Part shown: positions 1 through 8,511 of the stretch, in pieces
Position numbering within the stretch: the stretch's first letter is position 1
Layout of the letters: every line of letters begins with the position of its first letter
Assembly (NCBI GenBank): GCA_902799045.1
Contig: CADBZH010000001.1
Coordinates: forward strand, 62,001-126,000
Source: an uncultured Eubacteriales bacterium
Lineage (GTDB): Bacteria > Bacillota > Clostridia > Christensenellales > Aristaeellaceae
DNA: 64,000 nucleotides
Direction of reading: 5' to 3'
Translations under genes and position numbers: made by a program
Notes under the pieces: generated by a model
The model's input: only the letters and a program-made list of their open reading frames with translations
What the model was told of the DNA's origin: nothing
The model's database searches: none

Positions 1-1
1 C

Positions 2-1330
2 CTTCTGGTGGTGGACGAGGAGCAGCGCTTCGGCGTCACCCACAAGGAGGCCATCAAGCAGATGAAGCGCTCGGTGGACGTGCTGACGCTGACGGCCACC
101 CCGATCCCGCGCACGCTGCACATGAGCATGGTGGGCATCCGCGATATGTCGCTGTTGCAGTCCCCGCCGGAGGAGCGCTATCCGGTGCAGACCTACGTGG
201 TGGAATACTCCGACGGGCTGGTGCGCGACGCCATCCTGCGGGAGCTGAGCCGCGGCGGCCAGGTGTACGTGCTGCACAACCGCGTCCAGACCATCGAGGT
301 GATGTTCGCGCGCCTGAAGAAGCTGGTGCCGGAGGCGCGGATCGCCATCGGCCACGGCCAGATGCGCGAGCACGCCCTGGAGGACGTGATGCTGGACTTC
401 TACGACGGCAAGTTTGACGTGCTGCTGTGCACGACGATCATCGAGGCGGGGCTGGACGTGCCCCGGGCGAACACGCTGATCGTCTGCGACGCGGACCGCT
501 TCGGCCTGGCCCAGCTCTATCAGCTGCGCGGCCGCGTGGGCCGCAGCAACCGCCTGGCCTATGCCTACCTGACGGTGAACCCCAGCAAGGTGCTCACCGA
601 GGCGGCGGACAAGCGGCTCAACGCCATCCGGGAGTTCACGGAGTTCGGCTCCGGCTTCCGCGTGGCCATGCGCGACCTGGAGATCCGCGGCGCGGGCAAC
701 CTGCTGGGCAGCGAGCAGAGCGGCTTCATGGCCTCCGTGGGCTACGACCTGTACGTGAAGATGATCGAGGAGACCGTGCGCCAGCTGCGCGGCGACGTCA
801 GCCAGGGCGATATCGAGACCCGCGTCGACCTGAAGATCGACGCCTACCTGCCCCAGGAGTACATCGCCAACGACCTGCTGCGCGTGGAGATGTACAAGAA
901 GATCGCCTCCATCCGCAACCGGGACAACCGCGACGACCTGACGGAGGAATTGATCGACCGCTTCGGCGACCCGAACCGCCCGGTGATGAACCTGATCGAG
1001 ATCGCCCATTTGAAGGCGCTTTGCTCGCGGCTGGGCATCGACTATGTGACGATGCGCGGCGAGGAGCTGATGATGCGCTTTTCGATGGCGGCGGAGATCG
1101 ACCCCGTGCGCGCCATGACCGCGCTGCGCGGCTTTCCCCGATACCTGCGGATCAAGGCCGTCAACCCCATGGAGATCTATTACTACGAGCGCCACAAGGA
1201 CGCCGAGGCCCTGCTCAAGGGCTGCGTGAAGGTGATGGAGCAGGTGGTGGCGCAATTCGAGGCGGCTGACCCGGAGGAAGAGGAAACGGAGAGCGGGGGT
1301 AGTGGACAGGAATCAGGGAAGAGGGATTAG
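2..1330 (+). CDS. mfd: Transcription-repair coupling factor Mfd, C-terminal part (5' end outside window)
   Basis: Partial gene: the frame is open from base 2 and starts upstream. Mfd displaces RNA polymerase stalled at DNA lesions and recruits UvrA. The visible part begins inside the RecG-like translocase at the DEEQ box (residues about 5-8), followed by TATPIPRT (about 29-36), TTIIEAGLDVP (about 143) and QLRGRVGRS (about 172), which are SF2 helicase motifs II, III, V and VI. The remaining roughly 220 residues fit the TRCF C-terminal domain. The last residues are a Glu/Gly/Ser-rich tail of low conservation. The TAG stop is followed directly by dispersed repeats. Identity is very secure. Confidence 0.96.
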   Translation, partial: LLVVDEEQRFGVTHKEAIKQMKRSVDVLTLTATPIPRTLHMSMVGIRDMSLLQSPPEERYPVQTYVVEYSDGLVRDAILRELSRGGQVYVLHNRVQTIEVMFARLKKLVPEARIAIGHGQMREHALEDVMLDFYDGKFDVLLCTTIIEAGLDVPRANTLIVCDADRFGLAQLYQLRGRVGRSNRLAYAYLTVNPSKVLTEAADKRLNAIREFTEFGSGFRVAMRDLEIRGAGNLLGSEQSGFMASVGYDLYVKMIEETVRQLRGDVSQGDIETRVDLKIDAYLPQEYIANDLLRVEMYKKIASIRNRDNRDDLTEELIDRFGDPNRPVMNLIEIAHLKALCSRLGIDYVTMRGEELMMRFSMAAEIDPVRAMTALRGFPRYLRIKAVNPMEIYYYERHKDAEALLKGCVKVMEQVVAQFEAADPEEEETESGGSGQESGKRD

Positions 1331-1337
1331 GAATAGT

Positions 1338-1390
1338 GCCTTCCCCTCTGGGGAAGGTGGCACGGCGAAGCGGTGACGGATGAGGTCGTC
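1338..1390 (+). repeat. Dispersed intergenic repeat, family D
   Basis: A short palindromic unit (CCTTCCCC-N-GGGGAAGG) is followed by a GGATGAGGTCGT tail. Related copies lie near 6061, 54051, 60326 and, inverted, 60617. It has no coding sense and follows the Mfd stop directly. Confidence 0.75.
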
Positions 1391-1437
1391 TCACCCTTCC
1401 CACAATGTATAGCAGCATCCTGTTCCATGCTTTGGGG

Positions 1438-1484
1438 ACCGGATTGCCACATCGAACCCTTCGGGTTCTCCTCGCAATGACGTT
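1438..1484 (+). repeat. Dispersed intergenic repeat, family B
   Basis: Contains the GGATTGCCAC half and the CTCGCAATGAC half around an AACCC/GGGTT hairpin. Related sequence recurs at 21333-21443, 50122-50162, 50313-50346 and 60261-60282. Confidence 0.7.
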
Positions 1485-1540
1485 GTACAGATTCGGACCG
1501 GTTGGACATCATTCCAGCCGCAGGCCGATTCACCCTTCCG

Positions 1541-1567
1541 TAGGGGCGGCGTTGCGCCGCCCGCCCC
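1541..1567 (+). repeat. Dispersed intergenic repeat, family C
   Basis: A GC-rich hairpin unit, TAGGGGCGGC followed by GCGCCGCCCGCCC. Copies recur at 54021-54047, 54128-54154 (inverted), 59488-59515 and 60297-60323. It lies just upstream of the NUDIX gene, so the 1331-1611 gap consists mostly of the three repeat families D, B and C in that order. Confidence 0.7.
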
Positions 1568-1611
1568 AGGCTTCCTCAGAGAGGGAGCCCACTCGACCTG
1601 GAGGAGCCGCC

Positions 1612-2118
1612 ATGCAGACCATTGAGATCATCGGCCAGAACTACTTCGGCCACTGGAACCGCGTCCGCACCGCCTGCCGGGGCATCGTGCTGCGGGACGG
1701 GGAAATCCTTCTGAGTCACGAGACCGAGAACGGCCAGTACATGATTCCCGGCGGCGGCCTGGAGACGGGTGAAACGGACGCCGGATGCTGCGCCCGCGAG
1801 GTGGCCGAGGAGACGGGCTTCATGGTCGAGCCCGGCGGATGCGCGCTGGAGCTCGACGAATACTACGAGGACGTGAAATACATCAGCCGGTTCTTCTTCT
1901 GTACGCCCGTGGGGACGACCGAGCGCCATCTCACGGAGAGGGAAAGGGCGGTGGGCATGGAGCCCCGCTGGCTGCCGGTGGGAGCTGCCATCGAGGAGTT
2001 CTCCCGACACCGGGAATACGCCGAAACCGACGAGATGCGCCGGGGCCTGTATCAGCGCGAGTACACGGCCCTGAAGGCGCTGCTGGGCGATCCATGCGAC
2101 GGAGGCGAACGCCTATGA
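1612..2118 (+). CDS. NUDIX hydrolase
   Basis: A 168-residue NUDIX pyrophosphohydrolase of unknown substrate. The full NUDIX box (G-x5-E-x7-REVxEETG) is present, from GGLETGETD to REVAEETGF at about residues 44-66, supplying the metal-binding glutamates. I chose ATG 1612, preceded by GGAGG, because the longer open frame (from 1405) runs into intergenic repeat sequence. The stop overlaps the next ATG (ATGA), so translation is probably coupled to the GrpB-GNAT fusion. The partners suggest a small-molecule modification or detoxification cluster, which is inference only. Confidence 0.9.
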   Translation: MQTIEIIGQNYFGHWNRVRTACRGIVLRDGEILLSHETENGQYMIPGGGLETGETDAGCCAREVAEETGFMVEPGGCALELDEYYEDVKYISRFFFCTPVGTTERHLTERERAVGMEPRWLPVGAAIEEFSRHREYAETDEMRRGLYQREYTALKALLGDPCDGGERL

Positions 2119-3086
2119 CGACCAAACGCGTGACCGTGCTGCCCCATGACCCTCGCTGGGCGCGGGATTTCGAGGCCATTCGCGACGAGCTTCAGGCCGC
2201 CCTGGGGGATTTGGCCTTGGCCATCGAGCACGTGGGCAGCACGTCCGTCAGGGGGCTGGCCGCAAAGCCGATCATCGACATCGACGTGGTGATCGGGGAT
2301 GCTTCCTGCCTCGACGCCGCGATCGCCGCGCTGGCGAGGATCGGCTATCGCCACGAGGGAGACCTGGGCATTCCCGGGCGGGAGGCGTTCAAGTACGCGG
2401 GCAAGGACCACCTGCAGCGGCACCACCTGTATGTCTGCCCGCAGGACTCCGCGGAGCTGAAGCGGCACCTCGCCTTCCGGGACTACCTGCGCGCCCATCC
2501 GGAGGCAGTGGAGGCATACGGCCGGATCAAGGAGGCGGGCGCGGCGCTCTATCCGGAGGACATCGACGGGTACATCGCTCACAAGGCGCCCTTCATCGAG
2601 GGGATCTACAGCGAGATCGGCTTGCGAAGCGGGGAGGCCGACGTGGTGACTTTCCGCCCGATGACCCCAGGCGACTATGACGCCGTTTGGGCGCTGTGGA
2701 TGGCCTGCAAAAACATGGGCTTCAACGACCTGGACGACTCCCGGGAGGGCATCGGGCGCTATCTGAAGCGCAACCCGGACACCTGCTTCGTGGCCGAGGT
2801 CGGCGGCGCGCTCTGCGGGGTGATCCTCGCCGGCCACGACGGGCGGCGGGGGTTCATCCACCACATGGCCGTGGCCGAGGCGTATCGCCACCAGGGCGTC
2901 GGCCAGGCGCTGGTGGACCGCGCCCTCGCGGCGCTTGAAGCCGAGAAGATCAGCAAGGTGGCGCTGCTGACGTTCAAGTACAACGAGGCCGGCAACGCCT
3001 TCTGGGAAAGGCAGGGCTTCACATTGCGCGAGGACCTGAACTACCGCAACCGCGCGCTGGTGGAATTAAAGCGCATCGATACCTGA
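2115..3086 (+). CDS. GrpB (UPF0157) domain fused to a GNAT acetyltransferase
   Basis: A 323-residue two-domain protein. Residues about 1-165 match the GrpB/UPF0157 family, a nucleotidyltransferase-fold group (EHVGSTSVRGLAAKPIIDID, with the GS and D-x-D positions), often found with CoaE or GNAT domains. Residues about 177-323 are a GNAT acetyltransferase with the acetyl-CoA loop AEAYRHQGVGQALVD and the late NEAGNAFWERQGF motif. The GNAT half strongly resembles the free-standing GNAT in the arginine operon at 52517-52993 (LDDSRE, AGNAFW and the RR/HxGxG loop are shared). The start overlaps the NUDIX stop by four bases. Substrates are unknown. Confidence 0.88.
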   Translation: MTTKRVTVLPHDPRWARDFEAIRDELQAALGDLALAIEHVGSTSVRGLAAKPIIDIDVVIGDASCLDAAIAALARIGYRHEGDLGIPGREAFKYAGKDHLQRHHLYVCPQDSAELKRHLAFRDYLRAHPEAVEAYGRIKEAGAALYPEDIDGYIAHKAPFIEGIYSEIGLRSGEADVVTFRPMTPGDYDAVWALWMACKNMGFNDLDDSREGIGRYLKRNPDTCFVAEVGGALCGVILAGHDGRRGFIHHMAVAEAYRHQGVGQALVDRALAALEAEKISKVALLTFKYNEAGNAFWERQGFTLREDLNYRNRALVELKRIDT

Positions 3087-3092
3087 CCGGGG

Positions 3093-3554
3093 GTGAAGAC
3101 GGTGGCGGCGCTTGAATTCATTTCGCTGCGGGAGAGGCCGGAGATGATGGAAGCCGCGGCGGCGTGGTTCCACGAGAAGTGGGGCGTGCCCGCGGCAGCC
3201 TATCTGGAGCGCATGCGGCCCTACCTGTCCGGAGAGAGCGAATACGGGTGGTATCTGTGCCTGGACGGGGGGCGCATCGTCGGCGGCCTGGGCGTCATCG
3301 ACAACGACTTTCACGACCGCAAGGACCTGACGCCGAACGTCTGCGCGGTGTACACCGAGCCCGACTGCCGGGGCCGCGGCGTCGCCGGGCGGCTGCTGGA
3401 CAGGTCCGTTTCGGACCTGCGGGCCGCAGGCATATCGCCGGTGTACCTGGTGACCGACCATGTCGGCTTCTACGAGCGCTACGGCTGGGCGTTCTACTGT
3501 GTGGCCCGCGAGGACGGCGACGGGCGGCCGACCAGGGTGTATATTCACGATTGA
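3093..3554 (+). CDS. GNAT family N-acetyltransferase
   Basis: About 153 residues. The acetyl-CoA binding segment CRGRGVAGRLLDRSV (about residues 91-105) and the GFYERYGWAF ending are typical of GNAT enzymes that acetylate small amines or antibiotics. The start is uncertain: GTG 3093 has the purine run immediately before it, whereas GTG 3102 has GGGGGTGA at a better distance. No good ATG exists before the conserved N-terminus. It is second in a row of three GNAT domains, six bases after the GrpB-GNAT stop. Substrate unknown. Confidence 0.85.
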   Translation: MKTVAALEFISLRERPEMMEAAAAWFHEKWGVPAAAYLERMRPYLSGESEYGWYLCLDGGRIVGGLGVIDNDFHDRKDLTPNVCAVYTEPDCRGRGVAGRLLDRSVSDLRAAGISPVYLVTDHVGFYERYGWAFYCVAREDGDGRPTRVYIHD

Positions 3555-3570
3555 CTGAGGAAGAACATTG

Positions 3571-4059
3571 ATGCTGATACGAAAAGCGACCGCTGAAGAG
3601 ATGCTGAAGCTGTGGGGCTTTCAGGATGCCGCTTCGGCATCCCCCACGGCGCGGTTCTATTACCGAAACATCGCCTCAGGGAACGCCGTCTTCTGGACCG
3701 TGGACGACGGCGGGACGCTGATGGGGGAGCTGTATGTCTTTCTGGACCTGGACGATAAGGATTTCGCCAACGGCGGGGACACCGCCTACCTGTGCGCGTT
3801 CCGGGTGAAGGAGGGCTTCCGCGGGCAGGGGCTGGGCAGCCGCATGATGAACGCGGCGCTGGCGGAGCTGAAGGCGCTCGGGTTCCAAACGGCCACCATC
3901 GGCGTGGGCAGCGACAAGCCGCAGAACATAAGGCTCTACCGACGCTTTGGCTTCAGTGAAAAGGTCAAGGACTGCCACTACGACCCCTGCGGCATGGATG
4001 AGAACGGCCTGCCCGAATACGAGGAAGACGCCTGGTGGCTGCTGGCAAAGCGCCTGTGA
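3571..4059 (+). CDS. GNAT family N-acetyltransferase
   Basis: A 162-residue GNAT protein with the acetyl-CoA loop GFRGQGLGSRMMNAAL (about residues 84-99) and the terminal RLYRRFGFSE motif. ATG 3571 is preceded by GAGGAAG at a good distance; the TTG one codon upstream is less likely. It continues the acetyltransferase run and sits just ahead of the YgiQ gene, probably in the same transcript. The substrate cannot be inferred from the sequence. Confidence 0.87.
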   Translation: MLIRKATAEEMLKLWGFQDAASASPTARFYYRNIASGNAVFWTVDDGGTLMGELYVFLDLDDKDFANGGDTAYLCAFRVKEGFRGQGLGSRMMNAALAELKALGFQTATIGVGSDKPQNIRLYRRFGFSEKVKDCHYDPCGMDENGLPEYEEDAWWLLAKRL

Positions 4060-4082
4060 CCGGCGGGAGAGGAGGAGATTCC

Positions 4083-5987
4083 ATGGCCAACGGCTTTCTG
4101 CCAGTGAACGCGAAGGAGGCGCGCGCCCTGGGCTGGGACGCGCCGGATTTCGTGTACGTCACCGGCGACGCCTATGTGGACCACCCCTCCTTCGGCCTGG
4201 CCATCATATCGCGGGTACTGGAGCATGCCGGGTATCGCGTGGCGATGCTGCCCCAGCCGGACTGGCACTCCTGCGATCCGTTCAAGGAATACGGCAGGCC
4301 GAAGATCGGCTTCCTGGTGACGGCGGGGGTCATCGACAGCATGGTGAACCACTACACCGCGGCAAAGAGGCGGCGCAGCGAGGACGCCTATTCCCCGGGC
4401 GGAAAGGCCGGACACAGGCCGGACCGGGCCACCATCGTCTACTGCAACCGCATCCGCGAGGCCTACGGCTCCGTGCCCATCGCCATTGGCGGGGTGGAGG
4501 CGTCGCTTCGGCGCTTTGCCCACTACGACTACTGGGACGACCGGGTGCGCAACTCCATGCTGGTGGACAGCGGCGCGGACGTGCTGATGTTCGGCATGGG
4601 GGAGCGGAGCGTCGTCGAAGTGGCCCGGTGGATGGCCTCGGGTCGGGATTATTCCGAGATGCGCCTGCCCGGCACCTGCGTGATGGCGGGCGAGGTGCCC
4701 GAGGGGTTTCTCGAAATCCCGCCGATGGAGACCGTGGCGAAGGACAAGCGGGCCTATGCCGAGGCCTTCAAGGTACAGTACGACCAGCAGGACCCGGTGC
4801 GCGGCAAGCCCATCGCCCAGAAGCACGGCAAGAAGTGGATGCTGCAAAACAAACCGGATCTGCCGCTTTCCGAGGCGGAGCTGGACGCGGTCTACGCGCT
4901 GCCCTATCAGCGCACGTATCACCCGATGTATGAAAAATCCGGCGGCATCCCGGCCATCGAGGAAGTGAAGTTCTCCATCGCCTCGGTGCGGGGCTGCTTC
5001 GGGGCGTGCAGCTTCTGCGCGCTGACCTTCCACCAGGGGCGCATCGTCACCGCCCGCAGCAAGCGGAGCATCCTGGAGGAGGGGCGGCTCTTGACGAAGC
5101 AGCCGGGCTTCAAGGGCTACATCCACGACGTGGGCGGCCCCACGGCCAACTTCCGCCGGCCCGCCTGCGACAAGCAGCTGAAGGCGGGCGCGTGCGCAAA
5201 CCGCCAGTGCCTGTTCCCGAAGCCCTGCCCGAACCTGAAGGCCGACCACCGCGAGTACATCGACATCCTGCGCTCCCTCAGGCAGCTGCCGGGGGTGAAG
5301 AAGGTGTTCGTGCGCAGCGGTATCCGCTTCGACTACGTGCTGGCGGACAAGAAGAACAACTTCCTGCGCGAGCTGGCCGAGCACCACGTGTCCGGGCAGC
5401 TGAAGGTGGCCCCGGAGCACGTGAGCCCGCGCGTGCTGCACTACCTGGGCAAGCCCGCGGTGGAGGTGTACGACGAGTTCGTCAAGCGCTACAAACAGGT
5501 GAACCAGGCGCTGGGCATGAAGCAGTACCTGGTGCCCTATTTCATGTCCAGCCACCCGGGCTGTACGCTGGACGACGCCATCCTGCTGGCCCAGTACATG
5601 AAGCGCACCGGCCAGCATCCCGACCAGGTGCAGGACTTCTATCCCACCCCCGGCACCCTCTCCACCGCCATGTTCTTCACGGGCCTCGACCCGCGGGACA
5701 TGAAGCCGGTCTACGTGCCCCGCGACCCGGAGGAGAAGGCCATGCAGCGGGCGCTGATGCACTATTTCAAGCCCTACAACCGACAGCTGGTGATCAAGGC
5801 CCTGAAGGAAGCGGGCCGGGAGGACCTGATCGGCTGGGGGAAGGAGTGCCTGGTGGCGCCCTGCGAAAGAAAGACAAAACCGGACGTCAGGCAGGAGCCG
5901 ACAAAAAAACGACAGCAACAGCCCCAAAGGGAACCGGGATATAAGAAACACCCTGACAAGGGAAGGAAAAGATCAAACAAAAGATGA
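4083..5987 (+). CDS. YgiQ family radical SAM protein (UPF0313)
   Basis: A 634-residue cytoplasmic radical SAM protein. The 4Fe-4S cluster motif is CFGACSFC (C-x3-C-x2-C) in the segment VRGCFGACSFCAL near residue 310. The N-terminus (DAPDFVYVTGDAYVDHPSF) and the GIRFDYVL, KVAPEHVSPRVL and DFYPTPGTLST blocks are family hallmarks. The reaction of YgiQ proteins is not established. ATG 4083 follows GGAGAGGAGGAG. The C-terminal 50 residues are Lys/Gln/Arg-rich and low in complexity. Confidence 0.95.
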   Translation: MANGFLPVNAKEARALGWDAPDFVYVTGDAYVDHPSFGLAIISRVLEHAGYRVAMLPQPDWHSCDPFKEYGRPKIGFLVTAGVIDSMVNHYTAAKRRRSEDAYSPGGKAGHRPDRATIVYCNRIREAYGSVPIAIGGVEASLRRFAHYDYWDDRVRNSMLVDSGADVLMFGMGERSVVEVARWMASGRDYSEMRLPGTCVMAGEVPEGFLEIPPMETVAKDKRAYAEAFKVQYDQQDPVRGKPIAQKHGKKWMLQNKPDLPLSEAELDAVYALPYQRTYHPMYEKSGGIPAIEEVKFSIASVRGCFGACSFCALTFHQGRIVTARSKRSILEEGRLLTKQPGFKGYIHDVGGPTANFRRPACDKQLKAGACANRQCLFPKPCPNLKADHREYIDILRSLRQLPGVKKVFVRSGIRFDYVLADKKNNFLRELAEHHVSGQLKVAPEHVSPRVLHYLGKPAVEVYDEFVKRYKQVNQALGMKQYLVPYFMSSHPGCTLDDAILLAQYMKRTGQHPDQVQDFYPTPGTLSTAMFFTGLDPRDMKPVYVPRDPEEKAMQRALMHYFKPYNRQLVIKALKEAGREDLIGWGKECLVAPCERKTKPDVRQEPTKKRQQQPQREPGYKKHPDKGRKRSNKR

Positions 5988-5995
5988 AGCACGGA

Positions 5996-6114
5996 CAACC
6001 CCTCAGTCACCTGCGGTGACAGCGCCCTTGCACGGGGGAGCCAGCGCAAATGCCAACCGGGCCTCCCTTGTGTAAAGGGAGGCGGCACGGCGCAGCCGTG
6101 ACGGAGGGATTGTC
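5996..6114. repeat. Paired family D-like palindromic repeats
   Basis: Two related units lie head to head: 5996-6060 with the GTCACCTGCGGTGAC palindrome, and 6061-6114 with GCCTCCCTT-AAGGGAGGC plus CACGGCGCAGCCGTG. They fill the gap between ygiQ and the TetR gene. The hairpins could help end the upstream transcript, but no T tract follows. Confidence 0.65.
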
Positions 6115-6166
6115 AAAGGCGGATACTGGGCATTGATACGACACACAACCAAGGGGAGGCACCACC

Positions 6167-6856
6167 ATGAAAAAAGGCGAATTGAAGCGCGCGCAGCTGC
6201 TGGACGCCGCCGAGAAGCTGTTCTTCGAGAAGGGCTACGACCGCACCTCCGTGCAGGACATCCTGGACGCGCTGGGCATGTCCAAGGGCGGCTTCTATCA
6301 CTACTTTGATTCCAAGGAGGCCGTGCTGCGGGCCGTCAGCGAGCGCCGGGCTGAGGCCCGCTTCGAGCGCCTGACCTCGGAGCTGTACGGCAGCCGCCTG
6401 GGCCCGGTGGACCGGCTGAACCTGCTGCTGGGCATGGCTAACCTCTATGAGCGGGAGGACCTGCGCTTCGCCACGATGATGCTGAAGCTGTGCTACATCG
6501 ACGGCGACGCCGCCATGCGCGACCACCGCCGCCGCATCCTGCTGGACCACCTCGCGCCCTACGTGGCCGACGTGATTGGCGAGGGCGTGGCGGACGGCAG
6601 CTTCCATGCCCGCCACCCGATGGCGGTGGGCCGGCTGCTGCTGCTGCTGGCGCTGGACGCGGACGAGGAGGCCTGTGCGATGCTGGCGCGGCAGAGCGAT
6701 AACCCCGACGCGCTGATCGACATGCTGGAGCTGATGAACGCTTGGCGCGACGCCGCCGAGGAGCTGGTCGGCGCGCCGTTCGGGTCGGTGAAGCTGTTTG
6801 ACGCGACGCGGCTGGTGAGCGCCTGGCAGGCGAGCACGGCGCTTCTGAAGGAGTAA
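6167..6856 (+). CDS. TetR/AcrR family transcriptional regulator
   Basis: A 229-residue regulator. The N-terminal helix-turn-helix is typical TetR (RTSVQDILDALGMSKGGF then YHYFDSKEAVL, residues about 26-55); the C-terminal 170 residues form the variable ligand-binding domain. RBS AGGGGAGG precedes the start. It is three bases from the amidase gene and is the first gene of a tight three-gene run with a nucleotidyltransferase, which it may regulate. No clear operator palindrome was seen upstream. Effector unknown. Confidence 0.92.
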   Translation: MKKGELKRAQLLDAAEKLFFEKGYDRTSVQDILDALGMSKGGFYHYFDSKEAVLRAVSERRAEARFERLTSELYGSRLGPVDRLNLLLGMANLYEREDLRFATMMLKLCYIDGDAAMRDHRRRILLDHLAPYVADVIGEGVADGSFHARHPMAVGRLLLLLALDADEEACAMLARQSDNPDALIDMLELMNAWRDAAEELVGAPFGSVKLFDATRLVSAWQASTALLKE

Positions 6857-6859
6857 CGG

Positions 6860-7639
6860 ATGAGGATAAAGATGTGGATCGCGGCGCTGCTGGGGCTGGT
6901 CTGCCTGACGGCGGCGCTGGCGGAGGACGGCGGCGCGACGATCATCGGGGAGGACGCGCCCCGGCAGGCCATGGTGGAGAGCGTGGTGGAGCAGCTGGAG
7001 CGCCTGCCGCTGACGGGCGTGAAGATCGGCCTCGACCCCGGCCACCAGGCCCGCGGCAACAACGAGAAGGAGACCGTCGCCCCGAACAGCAGCGAGAAGA
7101 AGGCGAAGGTCACCAGCGGCACCTCCGGCGTGGCCTCGGGCGTTCCCGAGTACGTGTTGAACCTGGAAATCGCCTTCCGGCTGCGCGACGCCCTGGAGAG
7201 CCAGGGGGCCGAGGTATTCATGACCCGCGAGACCCACGACGTGGACATTTCCAACCAGGAGCGGGCGAAGATGATGAACGCGCTGGGCGTGGACCTGGTG
7301 CTGCGCATCCACTGCGACGGCTCGGAGAACCGAGGCGCGAACGGCATCGGCCTGTATTGCAGCCGCTCCAACGCCATCGCGGAGGAGAGCTATCGCGCCG
7401 CCGAGGCCATCCTGCCCCGCGTGTGCGAGGCCACCGGCGCAAAGCCCCACGCCACCGTGCAGAACGACAACTACACCGGCCAGAACTGGTCCGAGGTGCC
7501 CTGCGTGATGGTGGAGTGCGGCTTCCTGTCCAACCCCGACGAGGATCGCCTGCTCAACGACGAGGACTATCAGTGGAAGCTGGCGACGGGGCTGACCAAC
7601 GGCATCATCGACTATATCGCGGCGAGGGACGGGGCATGA
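6860..7639 (+). CDS. Exported N-acetylmuramoyl-L-alanine amidase (Amidase_3)
   Basis: A 259-residue peptidoglycan amidase that cleaves the MurNAc to L-Ala bond. A signal peptide ends near Ala21 (LTAALA). The catalytic zinc ligands of the Amidase_3 fold are visible: His62 in LDPGHQ, Glu in LNLEIAFRL, His in LRIHCDGS, plus the catalytic Glu in VMVECGFLSN. No cell-wall binding repeat is attached. It overlaps the following gene by four bases (ATGA), so translation of the two is probably coupled. Confidence 0.94.
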   Translation: MRIKMWIAALLGLVCLTAALAEDGGATIIGEDAPRQAMVESVVEQLERLPLTGVKIGLDPGHQARGNNEKETVAPNSSEKKAKVTSGTSGVASGVPEYVLNLEIAFRLRDALESQGAEVFMTRETHDVDISNQERAKMMNALGVDLVLRIHCDGSENRGANGIGLYCSRSNAIAEESYRAAEAILPRVCEATGAKPHATVQNDNYTGQNWSEVPCVMVECGFLSNPDEDRLLNDEDYQWKLATGLTNGIIDYIAARDGA

Positions 7640-8439
7640 ACACATCTGCATGGCGCGCCGCGCTCCCGGCCGTGGCCCGGGAGTTGATCGACGGCTTCGC
7701 GGAGGCCGCCGGGGCGGCCTTCGGGGAGGATCTCGTGGGCGTCTACCTGCACGGCTCGGCGGCGATGGGCGGTTATCACCCCGCCGTGAGCGACCTGGAC
7801 TTCGTCGTCGTATCCCGCGGGCCGATTACAGACGCAGCGCGGCGGGCCTTCATGGACGCCGTTGTCGAACTGGATGCCCGCGCCCCGGGCAAGGGCATCG
7901 AGATGAGCGTCGTCACGGCCGCGGCCTGCGGGGATTTCGCCCATCCGACGCCCTTCGAGCTGCACTGGTCGAGGATGCACGCGGACTGGTACCGGCGCGA
8001 TCCCGACGACTACATCCACAAGATGCGGGGCACGGACGCCGACCTGGCGGCCCACTTCACCGTGATCCGCGGCCGGGGCGTCTGCCTGCGGGGCGCGCCG
8101 ATCGGGGAGGTGTTCGCCCCGGTGCCGGAGCGCGACTACGTGGATTCCATCTGGAACGACGTCTGTGGCGCGCCGGAGGAGATCGAGGGCGCCCCGGTGT
8201 ACCTGGTGCTGAACCTGGCGCGGGTGCTGGCCTACCTGGAGGATGGGACCGTCCTGTCCAAGCGGGAGGGCGGCGACTGGGCGCTGGCCCGCCTGCCGGA
8301 GGTTTACCGGCCGCTGGTGCGATCTGCGCTCAACGCCTATGGCGGCGCGACGGACGCCGGCATCGATCCCGGCCTTGCCCGGCGGTACGCGGAGGACCTG
8401 CTCCGGCGCATCGCGGCGCGGCGCGAGGGCGGCCGGTGA
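7636..8439 (+). CDS. Aminoglycoside nucleotidyltransferase-like protein
   Basis: A 267-residue protein resembling the AadA/ANT(3'')-ANT(9) family. The nucleotidyltransferase signature is in YLHGSAAMGGYHP followed by SDLDFVVV (about residues 35-58), giving the GS and D-x-D metal-binding positions. The C-terminal helical half (VLNLARVLAYLEDG, SKREGGDWA) matches the DUF4111-type domain of these enzymes. Such enzymes adenylylate streptomycin or spectinomycin, but many chromosomal homologues have no proven drug substrate. It is coupled to the amidase gene and follows a TetR regulator. Confidence 0.82.
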   Translation: MNTSAWRAALPAVARELIDGFAEAAGAAFGEDLVGVYLHGSAAMGGYHPAVSDLDFVVVSRGPITDAARRAFMDAVVELDARAPGKGIEMSVVTAAACGDFAHPTPFELHWSRMHADWYRRDPDDYIHKMRGTDADLAAHFTVIRGRGVCLRGAPIGEVFAPVPERDYVDSIWNDVCGAPEEIEGAPVYLVLNLARVLAYLEDGTVLSKREGGDWALARLPEVYRPLVRSALNAYGGATDAGIDPGLARRYAEDLLRRIAARREGGR

Positions 8440-8482
8440 ATGTTATTTTTTGATTTTGGCCCCCAAATCCCCGGAAACTCGA

Positions 8483-8511
8483 TTGACTTTCCCCGGGAAA
8501 ACAGGTATAAT
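8483..8511 (+). promoter_or_regulatory. Sigma-A promoter for rplU-prp-rpmA
   Basis: -35 TTGACT at 8483-8488 and -10 TATAAT at 8506-8511 with a 17-base spacer. Transcription would start near 8518, leaving a leader of about 100 bases before rplU. Confidence 0.9.

Noticed and set aside
1339..1611. tRNA or small RNA gene in the post-mfd gap
   Set aside because: The hairpins belong to dispersed repeat families seen elsewhere; no cloverleaf or T-loop motif is present.
3978..5951. 657-codon minus-strand frame across ygiQ
   Set aside because: Antisense shadow of a secure radical SAM gene.
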